Positions 1-7,015 are shown, numbered from the stretch's first letter. The stretch is 10,107 nucleotides of DNA from DATHNF01 sp035486285 (GCA_035486285.1 DATHNF010000029.1:1-10107), one strand, 5' to 3'. The notes: a model not told the origin generated them from the sequence alone. Translations and numbers: made by a program.

Positions 1-9
1 TACCAGAGG

Positions 10-18
10 TGCTAAAAT
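10..18 (+). promoter_or_regulatory. Extended -10 promoter of yajQ (leaderless)
   Basis: TGC followed by TAAAAT (hexamer 13-18) forms an extended -10 element whose last base lies 6 nt before the ATG at 25. Transcription would therefore begin at or next to the start codon. The AGAGGTG stretch at 5-11 looks like a Shine-Dalgarno site but overlaps this promoter and sits 13 nt from the ATG. Any -35 lies off the window. The same geometry recurs at other genes here, which is the main support. Confidence 0.5.
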
Positions 19-24
19 TAATTG

Positions 25-519
25 ATGGCAAACTTTTCTTTTGACGTGGTCAGCGACTATGACAAGGCGGAGATGAATAACGTCTTCGATCAGGTGCAAC
101 GCGAGATTGTTAACCGTTATGACTTCAAAGGTACACCGGCTGCCGTCGAATGGCTCGACGGTGCTAAAACCGGCCTCAAAATAACCGGCGGCGACTGGCA
201 AATCGATACCATCCTCGACATTGTCCGCAAGAAGCTGGCTGCCCGCAATCAGAGCCAGAAAGTGCTTGACGTATCACGCGAGGTTGTCGAGAGTAATTTG
301 AGAGCGACGCAAGAAGTGCCGTTTGTCAGCGGCCTTGGCCAGGATAAAGCCAAGAAAATCACCGCCTTAATCCGCGACAAACACCCCAAAGCCAAGACCC
401 AAATCCAAGGCGAGGCTGTCCGTGTCACTAGCAACAGTAAGGATGACCTCCAAGCCATCATGCAACTCCTACGCGCCACCAATTTCGACTTTCCGCTCAG
501 CTTCACGAACTTTCGATAG
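25..519 (+). CDS. yajQ: YajQ/UPF0234-family nucleotide-binding protein
   Basis: This 164-residue cytoplasmic protein matches the YajQ (UPF0234) family over its full length. Family hallmarks are visible: an N-terminal start of the form FSFDVVSDYD, the conserved NRYDFKG segment at about residues 30-36, a central GLGQDKAKKI segment, and the C-terminal PLSFTNFR ending. YajQ proteins are two-domain, ferredoxin-like folds that bind nucleotides; a Xanthomonas member is reported to bind cyclic di-GMP, but the role in most bacteria is unsettled. The ATG at 25 is preferred over the in-frame TTG at 22 because a -10 hexamer ends 6 nt before the ATG, so an mRNA from it would not include the TTG. The gene is followed by a 55-nt gap and a glycosidase gene with its own promoter, so co-transcription need not be assumed. 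Family assignment is secure; cellular role is not shown by context. Confidence 0.95.
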   Translation: MANFSFDVVSDYDKAEMNNVFDQVQREIVNRYDFKGTPAAVEWLDGAKTGLKITGGDWQIDTILDIVRKKLAARNQSQKVLDVSREVVESNLRATQEVPFVSGLGQDKAKKITALIRDKHPKAKTQIQGEAVRVTSNSKDDLQAIMQLLRATNFDFPLSFTNFR

Positions 520-561
520 GCGCGATTAACTCGTAACCGTTCGTCAAATCTGAGTGTACGA

Positions 562-567
562 TATACT
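562..567 (+). promoter_or_regulatory. -10 element of the glycosidase gene
   Basis: TATACT ends 7 nt before the ATG at 575, with no recognisable Shine-Dalgarno site and only a weak -35 candidate (TTCGTC near 540-545). If used, the transcript begins at about the ATG. The hexamer lies downstream of the in-frame GTG at 554, so that upstream start could not be on the mRNA from this promoter. Confidence 0.45.
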
Positions 568-574
568 TAAGCAT

Positions 575-1897
575 ATGCCGGACTCACCTGATCTGCTTAC
601 CCAAGCCAAGGCAGTGTTGGCCATGAATGACCGGGGCAATTACACCCAGCCAGCACATGGCTTATACCCGCACCAGTGGTTATGGGACAGTTGCTTCATC
701 GCCATCGGCCTCAGACACCTGGATGTTGAGCGGGCCAAGATGGAGCTACTGAGTCTGTTGCGGGGACAGTGGCATAATGGCATGCTGCCAAACATTGTCT
801 TTCGTGACGATCCACAGTACCGGACTGACCGTAATCTGTGGCGCAGTTGGTTAAGCCCCTATGCGCCAAACGACGTCACGACTACCGGCATCACCCAACC
901 CCCAATACTAGCCGAAGCCGTCTTCCGAGTTGGCCAAAAGCTGGAGTGGCCCGAACGACGCCAGTGGTATGGCATGATGTACCCCGGATTGCTGGCCTAT
1001 CACCAGTGGCTATACAAAGAGCGAGACCCGCACGGCGAGGGCCTAGTACTACAAATCCACCCTTGGGAAACTGGTCTCGACAACACGCCACCCTGGATGG
1101 CTGAGCTGCATGAGCATTTAATGCCCTTGTGGATTCGTTTGATCGAAAAGATGCGCTTGCAAGGAGTGATAAACCTGTTCCGGCGCGACACCAAGTCAGT
1201 GCCCATGGATCAGCGTTTTTCGGCTATCGAATCGGTAGCTATGTTCGACATCCAGTTACGCCTGCGGCGCAAAGCCTACGATATTAATAAGATTCTCGAC
1301 CACTCGCTATTCAGCATTGAAGACCTGAACTTCAACAGTATCTTCATTCGTGCCAACACGCACTTGCGGCACATTGCCAAATCACTGCGCCAGGAGTTAC
1401 CCGAAGTCCTGGACCACCAGATGCGCAAAACCGAAAAGACATTCGAGGAGCTGTGGGACCCGTATTCCGGCCAGTACTATTCGCGCGACTTCATCACCCA
1501 CCGGCTGCTCAAAACCCCGAGTATCGCCACACTCTTGCCACTGTATGCTGGCTCGATTTCCAAAGAGCGGGCTGGCGAGCTGGTCAAGTTGCTGGAGAAC
1601 AGCCACGTCTTCGGACCGACGTATCCAGTCCCCAGCGTGCCGCTCAACTCTTTCTGGTTTCAGCCGAAACGCTACTGGCAAGGTCCCGCCTGGGTCAATA
1701 TGAACTGGTTGATTATCGATGGTTTGCGACGCTATGGCTTCAAAGACCACGCTGCTGCCCTACGCGAAAGCACCCTGGAAATGGTCAGCAAATCCGGCTG
1801 CTACGAGTATTTCGACCCAATCACCGGAGAAGCTGCCGGTGCCGAAAACTTCTCTTGGACTGCCGCCTTGGCTATCGACTTACTGAAGAAGGCTTAG
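575..1897 (+). CDS. GH63/mannosylglycerate hydrolase-like glycosidase
   Basis: The 440-residue product has the signature segments of the (alpha/alpha)6-barrel glycosidases related to GH63, trehalase and mannosylglycerate hydrolase (MGH1-like). They are HQWLWDS at about 33-39, HNGMLPN near 67-73, an HPWETGLDNTPPW block at about 162-174, a WQGPAWVNMNWL block near 368, and GAENFSW near 422. By family analogy the aspartate in GLDN (about D169) is the general acid and the glutamate in AENFSW (about E424) the base. It has no signal peptide or membrane helix, so it probably acts in the cytoplasm on a small alpha-glycoside such as mannosyl- or glucosylglycerate, or a trehalose-like sugar; the exact substrate cannot be read. 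The ATG at 575 was chosen over GTG 554 because a -10 box lies between them. Its 3' end overlaps a convergent TrmB-type regulator gene by 26 bp. Confidence 0.85.
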   Translation: MPDSPDLLTQAKAVLAMNDRGNYTQPAHGLYPHQWLWDSCFIAIGLRHLDVERAKMELLSLLRGQWHNGMLPNIVFRDDPQYRTDRNLWRSWLSPYAPNDVTTTGITQPPILAEAVFRVGQKLEWPERRQWYGMMYPGLLAYHQWLYKERDPHGEGLVLQIHPWETGLDNTPPWMAELHEHLMPLWIRLIEKMRLQGVINLFRRDTKSVPMDQRFSAIESVAMFDIQLRLRRKAYDINKILDHSLFSIEDLNFNSIFIRANTHLRHIAKSLRQELPEVLDHQMRKTEKTFEELWDPYSGQYYSRDFITHRLLKTPSIATLLPLYAGSISKERAGELVKLLENSHVFGPTYPVPSVPLNSFWFQPKRYWQGPAWVNMNWLIIDGLRRYGFKDHAAALRESTLEMVSKSGCYEYFDPITGEAAGAENFSWTAALAIDLLKKA

Positions 1898-2684
1898 CCG
1901 CTTTTTCCGGTGCTGCTATATACGGAGTGGAACCGGCCCAAAGACCTTCAAATAGTGCTACGAATAAACTGCTTAGCTCGGCCGATTCTATTAAGATGGC
2001 CGATTGTTCGTTTAGGGAGGTCACGATGGCAATCTTGTTATCAAACAGGATGGTCGTGGCGGTGAATCGTCTCTGCATTACTTCTGGCAGATAGCGTGGC
2101 TGGCGCTCGCTAATCTCCTGTCTGGTTAGCTGGCGGCCCCCAGGGTCTGGCCGTTCCCAGAGTGTTTTGCTCTTGATGCCGTGTCGCTTGCGTGTCACCA
2201 GATAATATTGAGCATACCGTTCGTCAAACTCACGGAAGAAGTTGTCCATCGGCGCGATGACCCGCCAGAGCGGCTCCTGGCAAAACAGCGCCATATCAAC
2301 CACCGTCTTGATGCCTTGGATGCCTTCGAAGTGCCGGACGATTGTTTGGTTGGCGGCCGGCTGGACACTCTCCAGTTGCTTGAGTAGCTGGGCTAGTGTC
2401 CGGAGCTTGGTCTTAGCTTCCCGAACTTCGGCTTCGACGGCTCTTTCTAACTGATCCGGCGAAGAAAAGGTATAGAGCGTCCGGTTGAGCGACGAGACTT
2501 TGGCGACCAAGCCGCGTGCCGCCAGCAAGTCAAGATTATGATAAATAGTTGGCCGCTTGAGGCCGGTGCGTTTCTGCAGCTCATTCACGCCGACAGCATG
2601 AGCGTAAGCCAGTCCAGCCACGTACAATTTGGCCTCGGTCTTACCAAGCCCTAGAGCTTCCAATTGTGATAGCGTCTCTTCCAT
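1872..2684 (-). CDS. TrmB-family transcriptional regulator
   Basis: The 270-residue product begins with a winged helix-turn-helix of the TrmB type (about residues 5-75): LGLGKTEAKLYVAGL, then a recognition helix around TGLKRPTIYHNLDLLAARGLV and a wing ending RTLYTF. A charged helix, probably a coiled coil for dimerisation, follows at about 78-107. The C-terminal half (110-255) resembles the effector-sensing part of bacterial TrmB-like proteins but has no motif that names a ligand. TrmB proteins in archaea control trehalose/maltose uptake and sugar metabolism, so the adjacent convergent glycosidase is a plausible functional partner, though this is inference. The gene starts inside a perfect palindrome that also holds its -10 box, suggesting autoregulation and a leaderless mRNA. 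No Shine-Dalgarno site is seen. Confidence 0.88.
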   Translation of the reverse strand: MEETLSQLEALGLGKTEAKLYVAGLAYAHAVGVNELQKRTGLKRPTIYHNLDLLAARGLVAKVSSLNRTLYTFSSPDQLERAVEAEVREAKTKLRTLAQLLKQLESVQPAANQTIVRHFEGIQGIKTVVDMALFCQEPLWRVIAPMDNFFREFDERYAQYYLVTRKRHGIKSKTLWERPDPGGRQLTRQEISERQPRYLPEVMQRRFTATTILFDNKIAIVTSLNEQSAILIESAELSSLFVALFEGLWAGSTPYIAAPEKAAKPSSVSR

Positions 2685-2709
2685 AGTGTCAATTATATCA
2701 TGACACTAT
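2683..2709. promoter_or_regulatory. Perfect 9+9 bp palindromic operator over TrmB-type gene start
   Basis: ATAGTGTCA (2683-2691) and TGACACTAT (2701-2709) are perfect inverted repeats separated by exactly 9 bp. Arm centres lie 18 bp apart, less than two helical turns, which suits a dimeric winged-helix protein. The left arm includes the first two bases of the regulator's start codon, and the spacer is occupied by that gene's extended -10 element. Bound protein would therefore block the regulator's own promoter. The identity of the binding protein is inferred from position. Confidence 0.7.
2692..2700 (-). promoter_or_regulatory. Extended -10 promoter of the TrmB-family gene
   Basis: On the minus strand, TGA followed by a perfect TATAAT hexamer (2692-2697) ends 7 nt before the ATG at 2684. 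No good -35 is seen 16-18 bp upstream, which an extended -10 tolerates. The predicted transcript is leaderless. The element exactly fills the spacer of the palindrome at 2683-2709. Confidence 0.65.
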
Positions 2710-2740
2710 AAATTATTATATAACTCCTTAAATTATAAAT

Positions 2741-2764
2741 GTGTCAGTAACTACTTATAGACAC
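2741..2764. promoter_or_regulatory. Second, imperfect GTGTC/GACAC inverted repeat
   Basis: GTGTC (2741-2745) and GACAC (2760-2764) repeat the core half-site of the palindrome at 2683-2709 with a longer 14-bp spacer. Its centre lies about 56 bp from that of the first element, between the divergent TrmB-type gene and the unknown operon. It could be an auxiliary operator; a five-base arm may also arise by chance. Confidence 0.35.
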
Positions 2765-2823
2765 TCATTGTCAATGCGCGACTGACGATTTAAGCCGAGC
2801 ATAGTGAATAAGGAGTCCGAGTT

Positions 2824-3615
2824 ATGACAGCATACTCAGAACAATTACGATTAATTCCGCCGGAGACTAGTTTGGAGCGTACGCTTCGCACCGGAAATAT
2901 AGATGTATTCGGTGCTTTGTCCTGCTCAATACAGGGTATGGTAACGATCTTTGATGACGTCTTGGCACGACCAGAACACTACTATCGCGAGGATAAGACG
3001 AGCAGTATATCCCCAGCTCCCTTCTTAGGTGAAACGATGCTGCGTCAATCCGTCGAAGCTGTATATCAAGGCACTTCTCAAGACATGTGGCAGATGCAAA
3101 CCCCTTTATTTGATAGTGTCATACGCCACATGTCTAGAAAAGATCCTCCCGAAGGCACACTTACTGAGGGCATCGCCTATGAACTACAACGAGGTGTCCA
3201 ACTAGAACAAGCAGCCTTGGATGTCCTACAAGATGCTACGAAAAGCCCGAGGTTCATCTTCAATGTCCTGCGCTCAGACAACGGCTTTAACGCCAAGGTC
3301 TTTTGTCTCATCATGGACGCGCCAGGTAAGATTCTGCATCTCAGTACCTTACAAGGCCAAGTCGAGGAGCCTGAGAAGGTTACAGGAGCCTTACGGCCAC
3401 TATGCCGCGCTCAAGGTATTAAGCCAGTAACTCGACTGGAATGTGACTGGGGGTACGAGGAGGACCCAGACCCGCAGTACACCCAAAGCGACTATTTCCG
3501 CTATAACGAAGATTCAGAGGTGATGGTGCTCGCTCGTTTTCATGCCAGGATGTTTGATCAAAACCAATCCAGTGAGACGCCTGACGCGCCCCTCCCTGAA
3601 GGCCAACTAATATAA
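2824..3615 (+). CDS. Hypothetical protein, first gene of an unknown pair
   Basis: I do not recognise this 263-residue protein. It has no signal peptide, membrane helix, Walker motif, HTH or cysteine cluster and is predicted to be soluble and acidic. A central segment (about 140-185) reads like a mixed alpha/beta fold, while the last 20 residues are rich in Pro, Glu, Asp and Ser and look disordered. The start is well supported by AAGGAG at 2810-2815, 8 nt before the ATG, in contrast to the leaderless arrangement at most genes here. The next gene follows after 13 nt with its own Shine-Dalgarno site, so the two are almost certainly one transcript. It is divergent from the TrmB-type regulator across a very AT-rich stretch (about 20% G+C at 2691-2760) holding inverted repeats, so regulation by that protein is possible. 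I see no confident promoter for it. Confidence 0.8.
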   Translation: MTAYSEQLRLIPPETSLERTLRTGNIDVFGALSCSIQGMVTIFDDVLARPEHYYREDKTSSISPAPFLGETMLRQSVEAVYQGTSQDMWQMQTPLFDSVIRHMSRKDPPEGTLTEGIAYELQRGVQLEQAALDVLQDATKSPRFIFNVLRSDNGFNAKVFCLIMDAPGKILHLSTLQGQVEEPEKVTGALRPLCRAQGIKPVTRLECDWGYEEDPDPQYTQSDYFRYNEDSEVMVLARFHARMFDQNQSSETPDAPLPEGQLI

Positions 3616-3628
3616 GCAGGAGAAAATT

Positions 3629-4873
3629 ATGGAAAGATTAGATGCTAGACATGAGAGTGAGCCAGAGGCTCTACCAGTACCATTTGAACGCGCACGATTT
3701 TTGGATCCACTCGAAGCAGATAAAGAGCAGCTTTGGCAGGAATTGATTGTTACTTTAAAAGATACCGATGCGTGTACCAATGAGCAGCTTATTCCTATTT
3801 GGGTAGACGAGGCAATGCCACAGGTTATTCGGGACCGGGCAATGTTAGTAGCTCTCGGGGCTTGGCTGCCGCACTACGGCGAAGAAAGAGAAAGTTGGAC
3901 ATGGAACGGCCTTGGCTTATCGACTTCCACGAATATCACTAGGCACGCGGAGGTATATCCAGGCTTTCAGGCACAGCGGTTTGCCGATTGGCTGCTTGAA
4001 GCGTCTGCCTACCAACAGGCCACGGGCAAAGAGATGGACACATGGATGTTCGGCGAAGTGTCGCTCTACAATTTATCCATCGACCTATACGAGCTTGGTT
4101 GCTATAGCGACGAACAGCTGGAGCTGCTGATTGCGTCAGTCTCGCCTAATAGTCGACTTGTAGAATTTGCCAGTGACGATGAATACTTTGAGGAGCGTGT
4201 TGCCTCTGTAAAGGCTGGTGATGAGTTTCCTGTGCTTGCTGACGGACTCAGCCCGTTTGCGTGCCTGCCTTTTGAGAGCCGCTTCCGCCAGTGGTGCCTG
4301 AAACAATTAGCCCTTTGGGAGCAACATCGTGACGACGACAGGAGTGAACTACCAGAGTGGCTACGGCATGTCGACGATACCCAAGAACGCGCATTGTATG
4401 TTCAAATAGCTCGCGACTTGAGATCGCATGAATCGCTCAGTGTCCAATATCTTGACTGGAACGTTGTGCGACCGGGCATTGAACGATACGGCATCGAAAT
4501 GCTATTCAGCAGCGAACAAGACGGTTTTGAATTAGCACACCACATACGCGAGGCCGACATCTGCAACGCGGTCATGGAACACCTCTTGACGAAGCGTGAC
4601 GAAAGGCAAACAACGCCCAATCCGCCGAGGCCGCTTACCACCGACCAGGCGTTACTTGTAGATAGTTGGGCGCGCCACAAAGGACCGGAAGCCATGGGTG
4701 CCTTTGCCGAAGTAGAGTGGACTGCCACCGAGGCTGATAACGCAGACTTCAAGCGCAGGATGCAGGAACTTGCCGAGAGACGACAACGCGAACAGGAACA
4801 GAACCCTCAGCATATCGCTCAGCAGCAAGCCAAGACCAGATTCATAGAATTAGTGAACGCGCTACGAGCTTGA
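3629..4873 (+). CDS. Hypothetical protein, second gene of an unknown pair
   Basis: This 414-residue protein is not recognised. It is acidic, tryptophan-rich and predicted mostly helical, with no signal peptide, membrane segment or nucleotide-binding motif. The C-terminal 50 residues are highly charged (E/R/Q-rich, about 370-400) and likely form a long helix or coiled coil. The start is supported by AGGAG at 3618-3622, 6 nt before the ATG, and the gene follows its partner by 13 nt, indicating an operon whose products may work together. Its TGA stop (4871-4873) directly abuts the stop of the convergent rmuC gene with no base between and no obvious terminator. Shine-Dalgarno use unlike the surrounding genes hints that the pair may have been acquired or belong to a different expression class; function cannot be assigned. 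Confidence 0.82.
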   Translation: MERLDARHESEPEALPVPFERARFLDPLEADKEQLWQELIVTLKDTDACTNEQLIPIWVDEAMPQVIRDRAMLVALGAWLPHYGEERESWTWNGLGLSTSTNITRHAEVYPGFQAQRFADWLLEASAYQQATGKEMDTWMFGEVSLYNLSIDLYELGCYSDEQLELLIASVSPNSRLVEFASDDEYFEERVASVKAGDEFPVLADGLSPFACLPFESRFRQWCLKQLALWEQHRDDDRSELPEWLRHVDDTQERALYVQIARDLRSHESLSVQYLDWNVVRPGIERYGIEMLFSSEQDGFELAHHIREADICNAVMEHLLTKRDERQTTPNPPRPLTTDQALLVDSWARHKGPEAMGAFAEVEWTATEADNADFKRRMQELAERRQREQEQNPQHIAQQQAKTRFIELVNALRA

Positions 4874-5920
4874 CTAGTCTTCCAACTGAGGCTTGTCGAG
4901 GAGCAGCGGCTCAACGGAGGGGTCGGTGTCGGCGATCTTGACGATGTCGCGGTCGATTTTGCCAAGTTCCTTGTAGGTGGTGTTGAAGTGACCGACAGTG
5001 GTGCCCAGACTGCTGCCCAGTTTCTGCATATACACATTATGTGACAGTAGATGTTTGCTGAGCTGCTCGATGTTTTTCCGGATCTTCTCGGTGTCTTTGT
5101 GGATTTCGATTGATCTGAGCCCCTGCATGATGGTCTGGAGCATAGCAGAGAGGGTGCTGGGACCAACAATGGTGACCTTCTTATCCGCGGCGTACTGCAT
5201 CAGGTTGCGGCCGCTAACACCGCCCAAACCAACCTTATTTGCCAGCAAGTCGTAATAGATAGCTTCGCTAGGAATAAACATTAGCGCCTGGTCGAGCGTG
5301 CCCTTACCCGGCTTGATATATTTGGCGGTCTCGTCAATCCGGCGCTTGAGGTCTTCCTTAAAGGCCCGGTCCAAGCCAGGCCGGGCTTCGTCCTTGGCCT
5401 CAACCAAACGATTGTAGTTCTCCAGCGGGAACTTACTGTCGACGGGTAGGACTTTGTCATCAAGCTTGATGACAGCATCAACTACCAAACCTTCGGCGAT
5501 TCTGTACTGCAGCTGGTAGGTGCCGGGCGGCAGGATATTCTTGAGGATTTGATCGAGATAAAACTCGCCGATAACGCCGCGCTGCTTAGGGTTTTGGAGG
5601 ACGTTTTGAAGAGTTTTGAGCTCGGAGGCAATGTCGCCAACATTCTTGTTGGTACCTTCTAGCTTGGTTAACTTCTCAGTGACTTCCTGGAGAATTTTAA
5701 TACTGGCGGCCGACTGTGAAGCGAGCTGCTTGTTGCTAGCACCCAGCTGGTCATTCAGCTGTTTCTGCAACCCTTCTCGTAACTCGCCGACGGATTTATT
5801 CAGTTCGGTTAGGTCGGCCTTGATCAGCAACGAACTCTGCGAATCGCCCGACGGCCTGCGAAGAAGCAAGCCGAATAACACCAGCACCAAAGCCCCCAAA
5901 ACTACGACCGCGATAATCAT
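4874..5920 (-). CDS. rmuC: RmuC-family DNA recombination protein
   Basis: The 348-residue product has the RmuC architecture: one N-terminal membrane helix (about 3-20), a long coiled coil (about 32-110), and the conserved nuclease-like RmuC domain (about 112-300). The domain shows RGVIGEFYLDQIL, VVDAVIKL, LPVDSKFPLENY, MFIPSEAIYYDLL and VTIVGPSTLSAML. E119, D148 and the D161-S-K163 pair fit a PD-(D/E)XK-type active site. E. coli RmuC limits inversion at short inverted repeats and is thought to act on DNA structures near the membrane; the biochemical activity is still poorly defined. Length is somewhat short, mainly from a shorter coiled coil. The start fits a -10 box 6 nt upstream, in the 20-nt gap after the small membrane protein gene. 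The stop abuts the convergent unknown gene at 4873. Confidence 0.93.
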   Translation of the reverse strand: MIIAVVVLGALVLVLFGLLLRRPSGDSQSSLLIKADLTELNKSVGELREGLQKQLNDQLGASNKQLASQSAASIKILQEVTEKLTKLEGTNKNVGDIASELKTLQNVLQNPKQRGVIGEFYLDQILKNILPPGTYQLQYRIAEGLVVDAVIKLDDKVLPVDSKFPLENYNRLVEAKDEARPGLDRAFKEDLKRRIDETAKYIKPGKGTLDQALMFIPSEAIYYDLLANKVGLGGVSGRNLMQYAADKKVTIVGPSTLSAMLQTIMQGLRSIEIHKDTEKIRKNIEQLSKHLLSHNVYMQKLGSSLGTTVGHFNTTYKELGKIDRDIVKIADTDPSVEPLLLDKPQLED

Positions 5921-5926
5921 ACTACT

Positions 5927-5932
5927 ATTGTA
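5927..5932 (-). promoter_or_regulatory. -10 element of rmuC (leaderless)
   Basis: On the minus strand TACAAT (5927-5932) is followed by 6 nt and the rmuC ATG. No Shine-Dalgarno site precedes the start. The element lies in the 20-nt gap behind the upstream gene's TAA stop, so rmuC may be transcribed independently as well as by read-through. The -35 is weak. Confidence 0.5.
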
Positions 5933-5940
5933 CAGCTAAT

Positions 5941-6219
5941 TTAGCGGTCATGCTGGATGCGGCTTTTGGGTCTAAGCTTTCTGATAAGCAAATAGCTTAG
6001 TGCTCCGCAAATTACGGCCACCAGAAGGAATATAAACAAAATTATAGTCGATGTGTAGTGGTACAAACCGTCATTAATTTCGTTATCCATAACCTTTGCC
6101 AATAAAAGATAGTAACCGTCAAGCCAATGCCAGCCTGCTCCCTCAAACTCAAAAGGTAAAACCAGGAACCAAACAAAGCTTAATATGACAATAGACAGGG
6201 CTTTGTTTAATCTTCTCAT
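5941..6219 (-). CDS. Small two-helix membrane protein, unknown
   Basis: This 92-residue protein is not recognised. Two hydrophobic helices are visible, at about 7-24 and 56-79, separated by a 30-residue loop rich in aromatic and acidic residues. A basic C-terminal tail (about 80-92, RKLRPKSR) should lie on the cytoplasmic side, placing both ends inside by the positive-inside rule. The ATG at 6219 is preferred to an upstream in-frame start because it is preceded by an extended -10 (TGGTATACT) ending 6 nt away. It sits 34 nt behind the L,D-transpeptidase gene and 20 nt ahead of rmuC on the same strand, so an envelope-linked role is possible but unproven. Confidence 0.65.
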   Translation of the reverse strand: MRRLNKALSIVILSFVWFLVLPFEFEGAGWHWLDGYYLLLAKVMDNEINDGLYHYTSTIILFIFLLVAVICGALSYLLIRKLRPKSRIQHDR

Positions 6220-6225
6220 ACTCGC

Positions 6226-6234
6226 AGTATACCA
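6226..6234 (-). promoter_or_regulatory. Extended -10 promoter of the small membrane protein gene
   Basis: On the minus strand TGG plus TATACT (hexamer 6226-6231) ends 6 nt before the ATG at 6219. There is no Shine-Dalgarno site and no convincing -35. This decides the start over the longer reading from 6282, part of which would lie inside the preceding gene. Confidence 0.55.
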
Positions 6235-6253
6235 ATAACCAAGACTGCGGGAT

Positions 6254-7015
6254 TTAGCTCTCGATGGTAACAGTAGTACCAACGTACGTCCAGTTGTAGA
6301 GCCAGGCGGCGGTAGCCAGGGGCAGTTCTACGCAGCCATGAGAGGCATCAGAAGAATCTGGGCTGATATTGCCGAAGGCGCTGTTCGGGCGCCAGGTAGC
6401 GTCGTGAAAGCCGTATGAACCGTACTGGTTGTGCAGGAAGGGCATCCAGTAAGAAACGGGGTCGCTCCAGCTACCGGTAGAGTCCGACCCGGTCAGTGTG
6501 AGATCTGTTTCTTTACCATAAATATGGTATGTGCCGGTCGGTGTCAGGTCGGCAGCTAAGAATTCCATACCAGTGACTACTGGTGAATCGTAGACTGATT
6601 GGCTGCCCTGGCAAGCCCAGAGGTGGCGCTGGCTGATACTTACCAAGACTAGCTGCGACAGCGTGTTACTGGCGCACGGATTGGGTGGGGTGGCTGCCGG
6701 CGTGGCCGCGGCAGCGGTAGGCGTTGGCGCCGGAGTCTTGGTTACTACTGGCGCTGGTGCCTTTGTGGCACTATGCGAAGTAGTAGAATGGCTGGCAGTA
6801 TTAGAGCTGTTGGAAGTACCGGATTTGAAGCCGATGAAGATAGCCACGCCAACCAGTACGAGTAGTGATACGTTGCGCAGATAGGAGTGCTTCCGAACCG
6901 GCTTTTTGGTCTTGGCGCTCACTTTGCGACCCGCCGGCCGCCGGTCAGACCGATAGAAAGAATAGGCCGACAATCCGGGCTGCATTGCTTTACTCTGGAA
7001 TGGTGAAGATTTCAT
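6254..7015 (-). CDS. Signal-anchored L,D-transpeptidase (YkuD domain)
   Basis: The 253-residue product has a basic N-terminus (about 25-47), one membrane anchor (about 49-63), a Ser/Thr then Ala/Pro/Thr-rich linker (65-112) that would span the wall, and a C-terminal YkuD domain (about 120-252). The catalytic block is intact: H204 in GFHD and SHGC with the nucleophile C228 and H226. Such enzymes form 3-3 peptidoglycan cross-links or attach molecules to meso-diaminopimelate in the wall, acting outside the membrane. Two features are unusual: the residue two after the catalytic cysteine is Glu (HGCVE), where many family members have Arg or Asn, and there are two extra cysteines (C114, C135) that might form a disulfide. 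The start at 7015 lacks a Shine-Dalgarno site; M11 (6985) is an alternative. A good promoter lies about 90 bp upstream. Confidence 0.92.
   Translation of the reverse strand: MKSSPFQSKAMQPGLSAYSFYRSDRRPAGRKVSAKTKKPVRKHSYLRNVSLLVLVGVAIFIGFKSGTSNSSNTASHSTTSHSATKAPAPVVTKTPAPTPTAAAATPAATPPNPCASNTLSQLVLVSISQRHLWACQGSQSVYDSPVVTGMEFLAADLTPTGTYHIYGKETDLTLTGSDSTGSWSDPVSYWMPFLHNQYGSYGFHDATWRPNSAFGNISPDSSDASHGCVELPLATAAWLYNWTYVGTTVTIES

Noticed and set aside
22..24. TTG as the start of yajQ
   Set aside because: It adds one residue not typical of the family and lies upstream of the transcript start predicted from the -10 at 13-18.
554..574. GTG start for the glycosidase
   Set aside because: The -10 hexamer TATACT lies inside this extension, and the added residues show no family similarity.
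1453..2094. Long open frame on the plus strand across the glycosidase end and TrmB-type gene
   Set aside because: It is out of frame with the glycosidase, crosses a well-supported minus-strand gene, and its translation resembles no protein family.
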